The position numbers and the translations under genes were made by a program. Below the pieces are notes generated by a model. That model ran no database searches, was not told where the DNA came from, and saw only the letters and a program-made list of their open reading frames with translations. DNA of 14,683 nt from DASVBJ01 sp036375895. Lineage in GTDB: Bacteria; Actinomycetota; Actinomycetes; JACCUZ01. Location: assembly GCA_036375895.1 (NCBI GenBank), contig DASVBJ010000366.1, positions 1-14,683 on the forward strand. Reading direction: 5' to 3'. Shown in pieces: positions 1 through 6,902 of the stretch (position 1 is its first letter; every line of letters begins with the position of its first letter).

Positions 1-546
1 GCCCGATGACGCCTGGTCGCCGTCGGCGACCTCCCGGGTGACGGTCAGCGTCGGGAAGGTAGTCGGGCCCACGCCTGACCAGAGCGTGACGTCGTGGCCG
101 TCGTTGAACGTGCCGATCGGAACCAGCAGGCCGGCGTCGTCTTTCAGCCACGCCTCGTAGAACTCCCCGTCTGCGCGACGAGGAAGCCCGGTCGCGTTCA
201 GCCGGATCTTCCATCCGCTGGGGGTCTTGGTGAGCGTGACGTCCCCGGTGGCGTCTGGTGCGAGCTCGGTGCCGCTGAGGGACGCCGCGAACTCGACCGG
301 TTCCGAACGGTTCGCCTGCAGACCCACGGTCACGCCCGCAGCAAGCAAGACCGCTGCGGCGGCGCCAGCCACGGCGAATCGGACCCGGCGCCGCTGCCTT
401 CCGGCGCGGGCCTCCTGGGCGATCGCAGCGACCACCGCTTCCTGGAGATCGGGCGCCGGCTCCATCCATACGGCCGGGTCCGCCAGTACGTGGCGTACCC
501 GTTCGAGCTCGGCGCGCTCACCCGGCGTCAGGTCGGAGTCATCCAT
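1..546 (-). CDS. RskA-type anti-sigma factor (C-terminus cut by window edge)
   Basis: This is a membrane anti-sigma factor expected to hold the neighbouring ECF sigma factor inactive at the membrane. The visible 182 residues have a short charged cytoplasmic part (1-54), one membrane helix (about 56-77, rich in A, V and L) and an extracytoplasmic region. That region matches the RskA C-terminal domain: FYEAWL near 129, LVPIGTF at 141-147, LWSGV at 155 and FPTLTVT at 164-170. The reading frame is open to base 1, so the end is missing. The ATG at 546 follows AGAGGG at good spacing and overlaps the sigma stop codon by 8 nt (ATGGATGA), which implies translational coupling. The N-terminus is short and has no His/Cys zinc-binding motif, so sigma binding must rest on a reduced helical segment. 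The family call is strong; the partner is inferred from the overlap. Confidence 0.88.
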   Translation of the reverse strand, partial: MDDSDLTPGERAELERVRHVLADPAVWMEPAPDLQEAVVAAIAQEARAGRQRRRVRFAVAGAAAAVLLAAGVTVGLQANRSEPVEFAASLSGTELAPDATGDVTLTKTPSGWKIRLNATGLPRRADGEFYEAWLKDDAGLLVPIGTFNDGHDVTLWSGVGPTTFPTLTVTREVADGDQASSG

Positions 547-1126
547 CGGAACCCTCTTCGAGCCGAGCGGTGGGTGAGGAGTCTGCTGGATCGGCGCGCA
601 GGTGGGCCAGTATCCCGGCCAGCCGCCGGTGCGCCCGGAAGGTTCGCGACTTCACGGTGCCGAGTGGGATCTCGAGCTCGTGGGCGATCTCGGCGTGGCT
701 GAGCTCGTCGAAGTGCTGCATGCGAATCAGGGCGCGATCAGTCATCGGCAACTCTGCCAGTGCCCGTCGTACTTCTGCCACTTCGTGCATCTGGTCAATC
801 GATGGCGGCAGCGTGACCAGCGACGCGCTGTCGGCGGTGTCGATGTTGTCGACGTTGCGATGCCGCCGCTCGCGCCGGTAGACGTCGATGGCGACCCGCT
901 TCGCGATCGTGGTGAGCCAGGCTGCGAGCGCGCGGCTCGGGTCGTAGCTGCCCGCGGCACGCCAGGCCTGCACGAACGTCTGCTGGGTCGCGTCCTCCGC
1001 GAGCCCCGTATCTCCGAGCACCTTGAACGCAATCGAGAAGACCAGCCGGCCGTAGCGCTGGTAGACGACCCGGACCGAGTCCGCGTCACCGGAAGCGAAC
1101 CGCGACGCCAAGTCGGCGTCGTTCAT
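539..1126 (-). CDS. ECF-family RNA polymerase sigma factor
   Basis: This is an alternative sigma factor that directs RNA polymerase to a small regulon. With the ATG at 1126 it has 195 residues, normal for the ECF group. Region 2 spans about 20-90 (VYQRYGRLVFSIA, then AEDATQQTFVQAW and WLTTIAKRVAIDVYRR). Region 4 spans about 115-172, with the helix-turn-helix ELSHAEIAHELEIPLGTVKSR read in two parts at 141-161. It is followed by an overlapping RskA-type anti-sigma gene, a SigK/RskA-like arrangement. The start is uncertain. The frame stays open upstream to 1288, GTG codons lie at 1141 and 1222, and neither 1126 nor 1141 has a strong Shine-Dalgarno. The 1126 start gives the most typical N-terminus (MNDADLASRFASGD). 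Autoregulation from the promoter proposed at 1231-1256 is likely but inferred. Confidence 0.92.
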   Translation of the reverse strand: MNDADLASRFASGDADSVRVVYQRYGRLVFSIAFKVLGDTGLAEDATQQTFVQAWRAAGSYDPSRALAAWLTTIAKRVAIDVYRRERRHRNVDNIDTADSASLVTLPPSIDQMHEVAEVRRALAELPMTDRALIRMQHFDELSHAEIAHELEIPLGTVKSRTFRAHRRLAGILAHLRADPADSSPTARLEEGSDG

Positions 1127-1230
1127 GGCCACGGTCGTCACGCTAGCCCACCGTTCACCGCCGGACTCCCAGCTCGTGGAGAGCACAGGAGCCGCTTCGG
1201 AAGAGGCCGCGCCACGTCTCACTGCCTGCT

Positions 1231-1256
1231 TACGCGAGGCGTCACGGATCGGTTCC
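1231..1256 (-). promoter_or_regulatory. Candidate ECF-type promoter of the sigma/anti-sigma operon
   Basis: Read on the minus strand, GGAACC (1256-1251) is followed by a 16-nt spacer and CGTAAG (1234-1229). A GGAAC -35 with about 16 nt to a CGTA or CGTC -10 is the usual form of ECF-dependent promoters. The expected start of transcription, near 1222-1225, falls next to an in-frame GTG at 1222, so a leaderless longer sigma protein is possible. The -35 lies inside the first palindromic repeat unit. No transcript data support this. Confidence 0.45.
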
Positions 1257-1300
1257 CCGCGAACCACCGTCGGTTCCCCGCGAACCACCGTCGGTTCGCC
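1251..1300. repeat. 21-bp palindromic tandem repeat in a divergent promoter region
   Basis: Two identical 21-bp units occupy 1251-1271 and 1272-1292, and a third, diverged start (GGTTCGCC) lies at 1293-1300. Each full unit contains GGTTCCCCGCGAACC, a 5-bp inverted repeat (GGTTC/GAACC) around a 5-nt centre, followed by the spacer ACCGTC. The array sits between the sigma operon and the RTX gene. The 21-bp period is exactly two helical turns, so bound dimers would lie on the same DNA face. It may be an operator or repeated -35 elements; its function is not shown. Confidence 0.75.
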
Positions 1301-1356
1301 GCCGTAGAAGCGCTAGAGGTCGGCACGGGCCGACCCCATGACGAGAAGAGCGGACA

Positions 1357-2427
1357 ATGAGAGTGCAGTACAGGACCCAGAGGTCACACGGCAGGGCCGC
1401 TGCCGCGGCAGCGGCTGCGGCGGCCGCGATCGGCGTGGCCGCGACGCTCGCCGCGGGGCCGGCGCAGGCGACGCCCGTTCAGGCCCGGGCCGCCGTCGTT
1501 GACGACGTCCTCACCATCAGCGGCACGAACGCCGCCGACCAGATCACCGTCGACTTCACGGCGCTCGACTCCGTCGTCGTGGACCTTGGCGGCAACAGCG
1601 GACCCCGACGCTTTGATCGGAGCACCTTCCACTCGGCGTCGGTGAGCCTGCATGCCGGCGACGACGACTTCCGGACGCTCACCGGCGGGCCCCTCGCCGA
1701 CGTGCCGATGACCATCACGACCGGAGCAGGCAACGACTCCGCCGTGATGGGCGCCGGGAACGATGTCGTGAACGGCGGCTCCGGGGAGGACTTCCTCCTG
1801 GGCGGGGCGGGGACAGACCTCGTGGTCAGTGGCACGGGGGCCGACTTCGTCAACGGCGGCGTCGGAACCGACGTCGAGGTGCTCGGGAACGGCGACGACA
1901 CGGCGGCATGGAACCCCGGCGAAGGCAACGACACGGTCGTCGGCGGCCACGGCCGGGACACGTTGGCCTTCAACGGCTCCGACGCGGACGAGCTGATGTC
2001 ATTGTCGGCGAACGGCCAGAGCGCGGTCTTCCTGCGCAGTCCCGGCAACATCCGGATGGACCTCGAGAGCGTGGAGCGGCTTGACCTCGCGACCTTCGGC
2101 GGCTCGGACGCAGTGACGATCGGCGACCTCAGCGGCACCGACGTCACCGTGGCGGAGATCGACCTGGCCTCGACACGCGGCGCCGCAGACGCCCGGGACG
2201 ACACCGTCCGGGTGACCGGTTCCGGCCAGGCCGACCACGTCGACGTGACGGCGGACGGCGGCGCGGTCGACGTGGCCGGGCTGTCCGCGCGGACCGTCGT
2301 TACCGGCGGCGACCCGACCGACCGGCTCCAGATCGACACGCTCGGCGGCGACGACCGGGTCAACGTCACAGACGGCGCACGTGCCCTGCTCGACATCCGG
2401 TCCGACCTCGGAGCCGACCAGTCGTGA
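1357..2427 (+). CDS. Secreted RTX-like calcium-binding repeat protein
   Basis: This predicted exported protein has 356 residues. The N-terminus is basic (to R13), then an 11-alanine run (14-24) begins a hydrophobic signal segment ending in AQA (36-38), a likely signal peptidase I site. Residues 123-205 hold nine hemolysin-type nonapeptides of form GxGxDxxxx: GAGNDSAVM, GAGNDVVNG, GSGEDFLLG, GAGTDLVVS, GTGADFVNG, GVGTDVEVL, GNGDDTAAW, GEGNDTVVG and GHGRDTLAF. These normally fold as a Ca-loaded parallel beta-roll. The flanks (48-110 and 210-350) are Asp/Gly-rich beta sequence with no enzymatic motif that I recognise. The ATG follows an AGAAGAG element. The gene is divergent from the ECF sigma operon, so it may belong to its regulon (inference). 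It could be a cell-surface or matrix protein; the substrate or partner is unknown. Confidence 0.82.
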   Translation: MRVQYRTQRSHGRAAAAAAAAAAAIGVAATLAAGPAQATPVQARAAVVDDVLTISGTNAADQITVDFTALDSVVVDLGGNSGPRRFDRSTFHSASVSLHAGDDDFRTLTGGPLADVPMTITTGAGNDSAVMGAGNDVVNGGSGEDFLLGGAGTDLVVSGTGADFVNGGVGTDVEVLGNGDDTAAWNPGEGNDTVVGGHGRDTLAFNGSDADELMSLSANGQSAVFLRSPGNIRMDLESVERLDLATFGGSDAVTIGDLSGTDVTVAEIDLASTRGAADARDDTVRVTGSGQADHVDVTADGGAVDVAGLSARTVVTGGDPTDRLQIDTLGGDDRVNVTDGARALLDIRSDLGADQS

Positions 2428-2462
2428 CAAGGACGCCGAACCAGCCCACAGACGACACCACC

Positions 2463-2469
2463 AAGGAGG
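2463..2469 (+). promoter_or_regulatory. Strong ribosome binding site that fixes the VOC start
   Basis: AAGGAGG lies 5 nt before the GTG at 2475. An upstream in-frame GTG at 2424, overlapping the RTX stop, has no such site and would add 17 residues lying outside the VOC fold. The site therefore favours the start at 2475. Confidence 0.8.
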
Positions 2470-2474
2470 CCACC

Positions 2475-2873
2475 GTGCCCGAGTTCCCCGGCATCACCCA
2501 CATCGCCGTGACCGTCACCGACCTGGCCCGCAGCACCGCCTGGTACGCCGAGCTCTTCGACAGCGCGCCGGTCCTCGACGAGGACGTGGACGCTGGTGCC
2601 TTCCACCACACCGTGTTCGCGCTCGGCGGAGGCCACCTCTTCGGCCTGCACAAGCATGCTGAGACGGGCGCAGCGGCGTTCGACGAGCGTAGCGCCGGAC
2701 TCGACCACGTCGCGTTCAGCTGCGGCGATCGAGCAGAGCTCGAGAAGTGGGGCATGCGTCTGGACGAGCTCGGCGTCGTCCACGGCGGGATCGTCGATGC
2801 CCCCTACGGGTCAGGCCTGTCGTTCCGCGACCCGGACGGCATCGCCCTGGAGTTCTTCGCTCCCCCCTCTTGA
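2475..2873 (+). CDS. VOC-superfamily (glyoxalase/dioxygenase fold) protein
   Basis: The protein has 132 residues, the usual size of a single VOC chain with two beta-alpha-beta-beta-beta modules (about 5-62 and 73-128). Likely metal ligands are H9 (ITHIAV), H78 (LDHVAF) and E126 (ALEFF), with a His from GGHLFGLHKH (52-61) as a possible fourth. The late motif FRDPDGIALEFF (117-128) is typical of this superfamily. Members include glyoxalase I, extradiol dioxygenases and antibiotic-binding proteins, and the substrate cannot be told from sequence. GTG 2475 is chosen for its strong Shine-Dalgarno. The gene begins 47 nt after the RTX stop and probably shares its transcript, although no functional link is evident. 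The terminator at 2916-2960 lies just downstream. Confidence 0.88.
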   Translation: MPEFPGITHIAVTVTDLARSTAWYAELFDSAPVLDEDVDAGAFHHTVFALGGGHLFGLHKHAETGAAAFDERSAGLDHVAFSCGDRAELEKWGMRLDELGVVHGGIVDAPYGSGLSFRDPDGIALEFFAPPS

Positions 2874-2915
2874 CCGACCTTCCACCCGCGTCGCACGGAG
2901 ACGCGGTAGAACCAC

Positions 2916-2960
2916 GACGAGGCCGCAGGGCCGGGACTCACCCGGCCCAGCGGCCTCGTC
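2916..2960. terminator. Strong bidirectional hairpin between the VOC gene and sigA
   Basis: Arms at 2916-2935 and 2941-2960 pair over 20 positions with one A-A mismatch and a 5-nt loop (ACTCA). The left arm begins GACGAGGCCG and the right ends CGGCCTCGTC. There is no T-run, as is common for actinobacterial terminators. It lies between converging gene ends and can serve both strands. Confidence 0.85.
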
Positions 2961-3037
2961 TGCTGGGTGGTTCGGAGAAGCTCGGGCCGGGTCGCTGCAG
3001 GTCAGCGACGGTCTCCGGCAGCCGACGTGGGCTACAC

Positions 3038-4564
3038 CTAGTCGAGGTAGTCGCGCAGCACCTGGGACCGCGACGGGTGGCGCAGCTTGGACATGGTCTT
3101 CGACTCGATCTGGCGGATGCGCTCACGCGTCACGCCGTACACCTTGCCGATCTCATCCAGCGTCTTGGGCTGGCCGTCGGTCAGGCCGAACCGCATGGAC
3201 ACGACGCCGGCCTCCCGCTCGGACAGCGTGTCGAGCACCGAGTGCAGCTGCTCCTGGAGCAGGGTGAACGACACGGCGTCGGCCGGCACGACCGCCTCGG
3301 AGTCCTCGATCAGGTCGCCGAACTCGCTGTCGCCGTCCTCGCCGAGCGGGGTGTGCAGGGAGATCGGCTCCCGGCCGTACTTCTGCACCTCGACGACCTT
3401 CTCCGGGGTCATGTCGAGCTCCTTGGCGAGCTCTTCCGGAGTCGGCTCCCGGCCGAGGTCCTGCAGCATCTGGCGCTGCACACGGGCCAGCTTGTTGATC
3501 ACCTCGACCATGTGCACCGGGATGCGGATGGTGCGCGCCTGGTCGGCCATGGCGCGGGTGATCGCCTGACGGATCCACCAGGTCGCGTACGTCGAGAACT
3601 TGTAGCCCTTGGTGTAGTCGAACTTCTCGACCGCACGGATCAGGCCGAGGTTGCCCTCCTGGATCAGGTCCAGGAACAGCATGCCGCGGCCGGTGTAGCG
3701 CTTGGCCAGTGACACGACGAGTCGCAGGTTGGCCTCGAGCAGGTGGTTCTTGGCCCGCCGCCCGTCCTCGGCGATCCAGTCGAGCTCCTTCTTGAGCTTG
3801 GGCGCGAACTTCTCCCCCGAGTTGAGCTTCTCCTCTGCGAACAGGCCGGCCTCGATGCGCTTGGCGAGCTCGACCTCCTGCTCGGCGTTGAGCAGCGCGA
3901 CCTTGCCGATCTGCTTCAGGTAGTCCTTGACCGGGTCGGCAGTGGCGCCGGCGGTCGCGACCTGCTGGGCGGGCGCGTCCTCCTCGTCGTCGTCCGCGAG
4001 GACGAACTCCTCGGCGCCCTCCGGCAGGTCCGTGGGCTCCTCCTCGAGCAGCTCGCCCTCAGCGACGGGGGTGATCTCCTCGTCGGCGGCAGCGCCCTTC
4101 CCTGCTCCCTTCGCCGGCTCCGCCTTGGCTGCCGCCTTCTTCGCGGCGGGCTTGGCGGCGGCCTTCTTGGCCGGCTTCGCGGGCTTGGCCTCCTCGACGT
4201 CCTTGACGTCCTTGACCGCCTTGACGGCGCGCTTCGCGTCGGTCGTCTTCTTCGCCGCGGTCTTCTTGGTCGGCTTGTCCGCGGCGACCTTCTTGGTCGT
4301 CGCGGCCCGCTTCGCGGCGGTCGCCGCAGAAACGGTCTTGCGCGCGCGGGGCGCTGCGCTCTCGGCCTCGACCATGACGCTGACACCCTCCTCGCTGAGG
4401 CTCCGCAGAACGGCTTTCATACGGCCGAGCGGGATCCCGGCTCCCTCGAACACCGTGCGCACATCACGCGACGTGACGTACCCCGCGACGCGGCCCTGCT
4501 CCAGCAGGCCACGGACCTGGGGGTTTGCGAACTCCGGCGGAAGTGGGCGGGCCGTGTCCGACAC
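3038..4564 (-). CDS. sigA: Primary RNA polymerase sigma factor (SigA/HrdB/RpoD)
   Basis: This is the principal housekeeping sigma factor, recognised with near certainty. Its 508 residues begin with a region 1.1-like helical domain (about 8-66). A long Lys/Ala-rich linker with AAKK repeats (75-157) and an acidic stretch (160-197) follow. Region 1.2 starts at 209 (DPVKDYLKQIGK). Region 2 includes RLVVSLAKRYTGRGMLFLD (281-299), IQEGNLGLIRAVEKFDY (301-317) and YATWWIRQAITRAM (326-339). Region 3 is at about 347-425. Region 4 has TLDEIGKVYGVTRERIRQIE (468-487) and ends RHPSRSQVLRDYLD. The start is a GTG preceded by AGAGG at 6 nt. The PAS-GAF-PP2C gene lies upstream on the same strand with a 156-nt gap. 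That gap probably has a promoter, although I cannot place one with confidence. Confidence 0.98.
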   Translation of the reverse strand: MSDTARPLPPEFANPQVRGLLEQGRVAGYVTSRDVRTVFEGAGIPLGRMKAVLRSLSEEGVSVMVEAESAAPRARKTVSAATAAKRAATTKKVAADKPTKKTAAKKTTDAKRAVKAVKDVKDVEEAKPAKPAKKAAAKPAAKKAAAKAEPAKGAGKGAAADEEITPVAEGELLEEEPTDLPEGAEEFVLADDDEEDAPAQQVATAGATADPVKDYLKQIGKVALLNAEQEVELAKRIEAGLFAEEKLNSGEKFAPKLKKELDWIAEDGRRAKNHLLEANLRLVVSLAKRYTGRGMLFLDLIQEGNLGLIRAVEKFDYTKGYKFSTYATWWIRQAITRAMADQARTIRIPVHMVEVINKLARVQRQMLQDLGREPTPEELAKELDMTPEKVVEVQKYGREPISLHTPLGEDGDSEFGDLIEDSEAVVPADAVSFTLLQEQLHSVLDTLSEREAGVVSMRFGLTDGQPKTLDEIGKVYGVTRERIRQIESKTMSKLRHPSRSQVLRDYLD

Positions 4565-4720
4565 GTACTACCTCTCGTCATGCGCTGGGCGTGCAGCAGC
4601 CCAACATTGGCGGTCTGGGATCTGATCGTGGTTGTCCGCGGCTCGCGCCACGTAGCAACACAGCATTGTGACACGGCCCGGACATTCCCACCGTGGCCAG
4701 CCCGCTCGGGCGTGCCGTTC
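4565..4720. other. Intergenic region upstream of sigA
   Basis: The 156 nt between the phosphatase stop and the sigA start are locally less GC-rich than the flanks (for example 4652-4672), as expected of a leader or promoter region. I found no convincing -35/-10 pair. A small hairpin near the phosphatase end is listed separately. Confidence 0.4.
4697..4715 (-). terminator. Weak hairpin just after the PP2C gene
   Basis: Bases 4697-4715 fold as GGC, a 2-nt internal loop, then GCCC with a 4-nt loop and GGGC/GCC. It starts 5 nt past the stop codon of the phosphatase gene. It is short and has no T-run, so any termination would be partial. Confidence 0.3.
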
Positions 4721-6193
4721 TCACCCCACGAAGCGTACGGCGAGCAAGGTCGCGTCGTCGCGCCCGGTCGTGTGCCCGAGCAGCGTGCCGGCGACCCGCT
4801 CCACGAGGTCGTCGAGGCTGCCGGTCGGCAGGGCCACCGCTTCGAGCACCTTGTGCAGACCCTCTTCCAGGTCGTAGCCCCGCCGCTCGACGACCCCGTC
4901 GGTGATCCCGAGGAGGATGTCGCCCGGGACCAGGTCGAGGGTGCGCTGCACCCTCGGCTCGGGCCAGCCGAGCGGGGTGGACCCCGACCCGGCGTCGATG
5001 AGCTCGGGCGGCTCCCCCGGCCGCACCCGCACGAGTGGCAGATGGCCGGCCCCGCCGACCGCGACCCGCCCCACCGAGGGGTTGACCAGCAGGTACACCA
5101 AGGTGGCGATCTGGTCCGGCTCCTCGGTCCCGGTGTAGACGCGGTCCAGCCCGCGCAGCACCGCCTCGGGCAGCGGGTTGACGAAGGCCAGCGCGCGCAA
5201 CGCCGAGCGGAGCCTGCCCATGCCGGCCGCGGCCGCGACCCCCTTGCCCATCACGTCACCCACGACCAGGACCAGCCGGCCGTCGGGCAGCGCGAACGCG
5301 TCGTACCAGTCGCCGCCCACGTCGGCCTCGTGCGAGCCGGGCCGGAACCGGGCCGCGAGCTCCACGCCGGGCGTCACCGGCAGCAGGTCGGGCAACAGGC
5401 TGCGCTGCAGGGCCATCGCCGTGCTGCGTTCCCGCTCGTAGAGCCGGGCCCGCTCCAGCGCGATCGCACACTGCCCGGCGAGGGCCTCCAGGAACACCTC
5501 GTCGCCCTGCTCCCGGCCGCGCTCCCCGGGCAGCAGCACGCGCAGCGTCCCGATCTGGCCGCCGGACACGATCAGTGGGAGCGACCGCCACTCCCCCGCG
5601 TCCTCGGCCGGCGTCGCGGCACCCTGCCCGGCCAGCAGCACCTGCGCATCGGGCGCGCCCAGCGAGGCCCTGCACACGTCGGCCGCGACCCGCGAGACGT
5701 CGTCGACGGTCAGCGCACCGGCGAGGGACGCGGTCGCGTGCTGCAACCTGAGGGTGTGGTCCTGACTGCGCCGACGAGCCGTCTCGCTGCGGCGACGCTC
5801 GGTCACGTCGCTCACCAGCACTGCCACCCCGATGATCTCGCCGCTCTCCGACCGGGCCGGGAACCACTGGGACTGGTAGTGCCTCGTCTCGCCCGTCACC
5901 GGGATGGGTGCCGTCACGTCGTCCTCGGTGATGACGCGCCCGGTCTCCAGCACCTCGACCAGGCGTTGCTCCACCGAGGCCGCCAGCTCCGCCGGCAGCA
6001 GGTCCGACGGGCGGCGACCGATGTGGGCGGCCATCGGGACGTGGTTGATCTCCGCGAGCATCCGGTTGATCCGGCGATACCGCAGGTCCGAGTCGTAGAA
6101 CGCGAACGCGACCGGCGCCTCGAGCAACAAGGTCTCGAGCAGCGCGGTGTCCGACGGCTCGAGCCAGTCGAGCCCGTCGAGCGGCGGGCTCAC
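4721..6193 (-). CDS. PAS-GAF-PP2C (SpoIIE-type) serine/threonine phosphatase
   Basis: This 490-residue soluble signalling protein combines a PAS domain (about 20-132, ending VLVSDVTERRR), a GAF domain (about 145-252) and a C-terminal SpoIIE/PPM phosphatase domain (about 265-490). Metal-binding acidic residues appear in GGDWYD (D295), VGDVMGKG (D313), TDGVVE (D432) and GRDDATLL (D479/D480), so the enzyme looks active. QRSLLPDLLP (263-272) is the usual entry to this phosphatase type. Related proteins dephosphorylate STAS-type anti-anti-sigma factors and thereby control partner-switching sigma factors. No STAS or anti-sigma kinase gene lies in the window, so the substrate is elsewhere. The start is the GTG at 6193 with only a weak upstream GGGTCGG. 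It is transcribed toward sigA, which probably reflects position rather than direct control of SigA. Confidence 0.93.
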   Translation of the reverse strand: MSPPLDGLDWLEPSDTALLETLLLEAPVAFAFYDSDLRYRRINRMLAEINHVPMAAHIGRRPSDLLPAELAASVEQRLVEVLETGRVITEDDVTAPIPVTGETRHYQSQWFPARSESGEIIGVAVLVSDVTERRRSETARRRSQDHTLRLQHATASLAGALTVDDVSRVAADVCRASLGAPDAQVLLAGQGAATPAEDAGEWRSLPLIVSGGQIGTLRVLLPGERGREQGDEVFLEALAGQCAIALERARLYERERSTAMALQRSLLPDLLPVTPGVELAARFRPGSHEADVGGDWYDAFALPDGRLVLVVGDVMGKGVAAAAGMGRLRSALRALAFVNPLPEAVLRGLDRVYTGTEEPDQIATLVYLLVNPSVGRVAVGGAGHLPLVRVRPGEPPELIDAGSGSTPLGWPEPRVQRTLDLVPGDILLGITDGVVERRGYDLEEGLHKVLEAVALPTGSLDDLVERVAGTLLGHTTGRDDATLLAVRFVG

Positions 6194-6309
6194 CGCCGAC
6201 CCGTCACGCGATCGCCCACGCGGCCAAGCCCTCCATGATCGTTATGAGGGGAGGCTAGCCTGCCGCCGACCAGCGTGGTGCCGGTTCGCCCAGATCGGGG
6301 CAGCTGGGC
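6194..6309. promoter_or_regulatory. Intergenic region with a 10-bp palindrome, possible control site for the phosphatase gene
   Basis: The region holds the perfect palindrome AGGCTAGCCT (6252-6261), 58 nt upstream of the GTG start, and an AT-richer patch around 6233-6246 where a -10 could lie. No -35/-10 pair is clear. Whether the palindrome binds a regulator is unknown. Confidence 0.3.
6288..6309 (-). terminator. Weak hairpin after the HhH-GPD gene
   Basis: GCCCAG (6288-6293) and CTGGGC (6304-6309) form a 6-bp stem with a 10-nt loop. It directly abuts the stop codon of the glycosylase gene. There is no T-run, so it is at best a weak terminator. Confidence 0.3.
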
Positions 6310-6900
6310 TCAGCCCTTCGCCCTGGCGGCGGCCTTGAGCTGCTTCTTGGTGTCGCGGACCTTGACCAGGCTGGCGGCGTCGACGACGTCGGCCACCGAC
6401 CGGTGCGAGCCCTCCTCGCCGTACGGGCCTGCGGCCTCGCGCCACCCGTCCGGCTGCACCCCGCGCTGCTTGCCGAGCAGGGCGACGAAGATCCGCGCTT
6501 TGGCCTCGCCGAAGCCGGGGAGTGCGCGCAGCCGCGCCAGCAGCTCGGCACCGGAGCCCACGCCGGCCCACAGGGCCGAGGCGTCGCCGCCGTAGTCGTC
6601 GACGACCGCTCGGGCCAGCGCCTGGAGACGGCCGGCCATGCTGCCGGGATAGCGATGTACGGCGGGCGGCTCGGCGCACAGCGCGGCGAAGGCCGCCGGG
6701 TCGTGGGCCGCCACGGCCACCGGGTCGAGCCGGTCCGGGGTGCCGAGCCGCTGCGCCAGCCGCCAGGGGCCGGCGAAGGCCCGCTCCATCGGCATCTGCT
6801 GGTCGAGCAGCATGCCGGCCAGCAGCGCGAACGGGTCGCGGTCGAGCAGGGCGTCGGCCTCGACCTCGCCGGTGAGGTGCAGGGTCGCACCCCCAGCCAC
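6310..6900 (-). CDS. HhH-GPD-type base excision DNA repair protein
   Basis: This is a predicted DNA glycosylase of the HhH-GPD superfamily (endonuclease III/AlkA fold), removing damaged bases. With the start at 6900 it has 196 residues. The first helical half includes FALLAGMLLDQQMPMERAF (24-42), typical of this actinobacterial subgroup. The helix-hairpin-helix is LPGFGEAKARI (127-137), and D151 in VQPDGW lies where the catalytic Asp is expected. There is no C-terminal four-Cys iron-sulfur cluster. The start is a GTG 5 nt after AGGAG, and that site overlaps the last codon and TAA stop of the universal stress protein gene, so the two are co-translated. A further frame extension upstream lies inside that gene and is rejected. 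The damage it recognises is unknown. Confidence 0.9.
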   Translation of the reverse strand: MAGGATLHLTGEVEADALLDRDPFALLAGMLLDQQMPMERAFAGPWRLAQRLGTPDRLDPVAVAAHDPAAFAALCAEPPAVHRYPGSMAGRLQALARAVVDDYGGDASALWAGVGSGAELLARLRALPGFGEAKARIFVALLGKQRGVQPDGWREAAGPYGEEGSHRSVADVVDAASLVKVRDTKKQLKAAARAKG

Positions 6901-6902
6901 GG

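Noticed and set aside
1396..1431. GC-rich alanine-codon run as a possible DNA repeat or slippage site
   Set aside because: It encodes the hydrophobic core of the signal peptide with mixed GCN codons, so it is explained by the protein.
3743..6238. Very long plus-strand open frame (831 codons) across sigA and the phosphatase gene
   Set aside because: It is the antisense of two well-supported genes. Its translation is low-complexity and Arg/Gly/Leu-rich with no domain, as expected of high-GC shadow frames.
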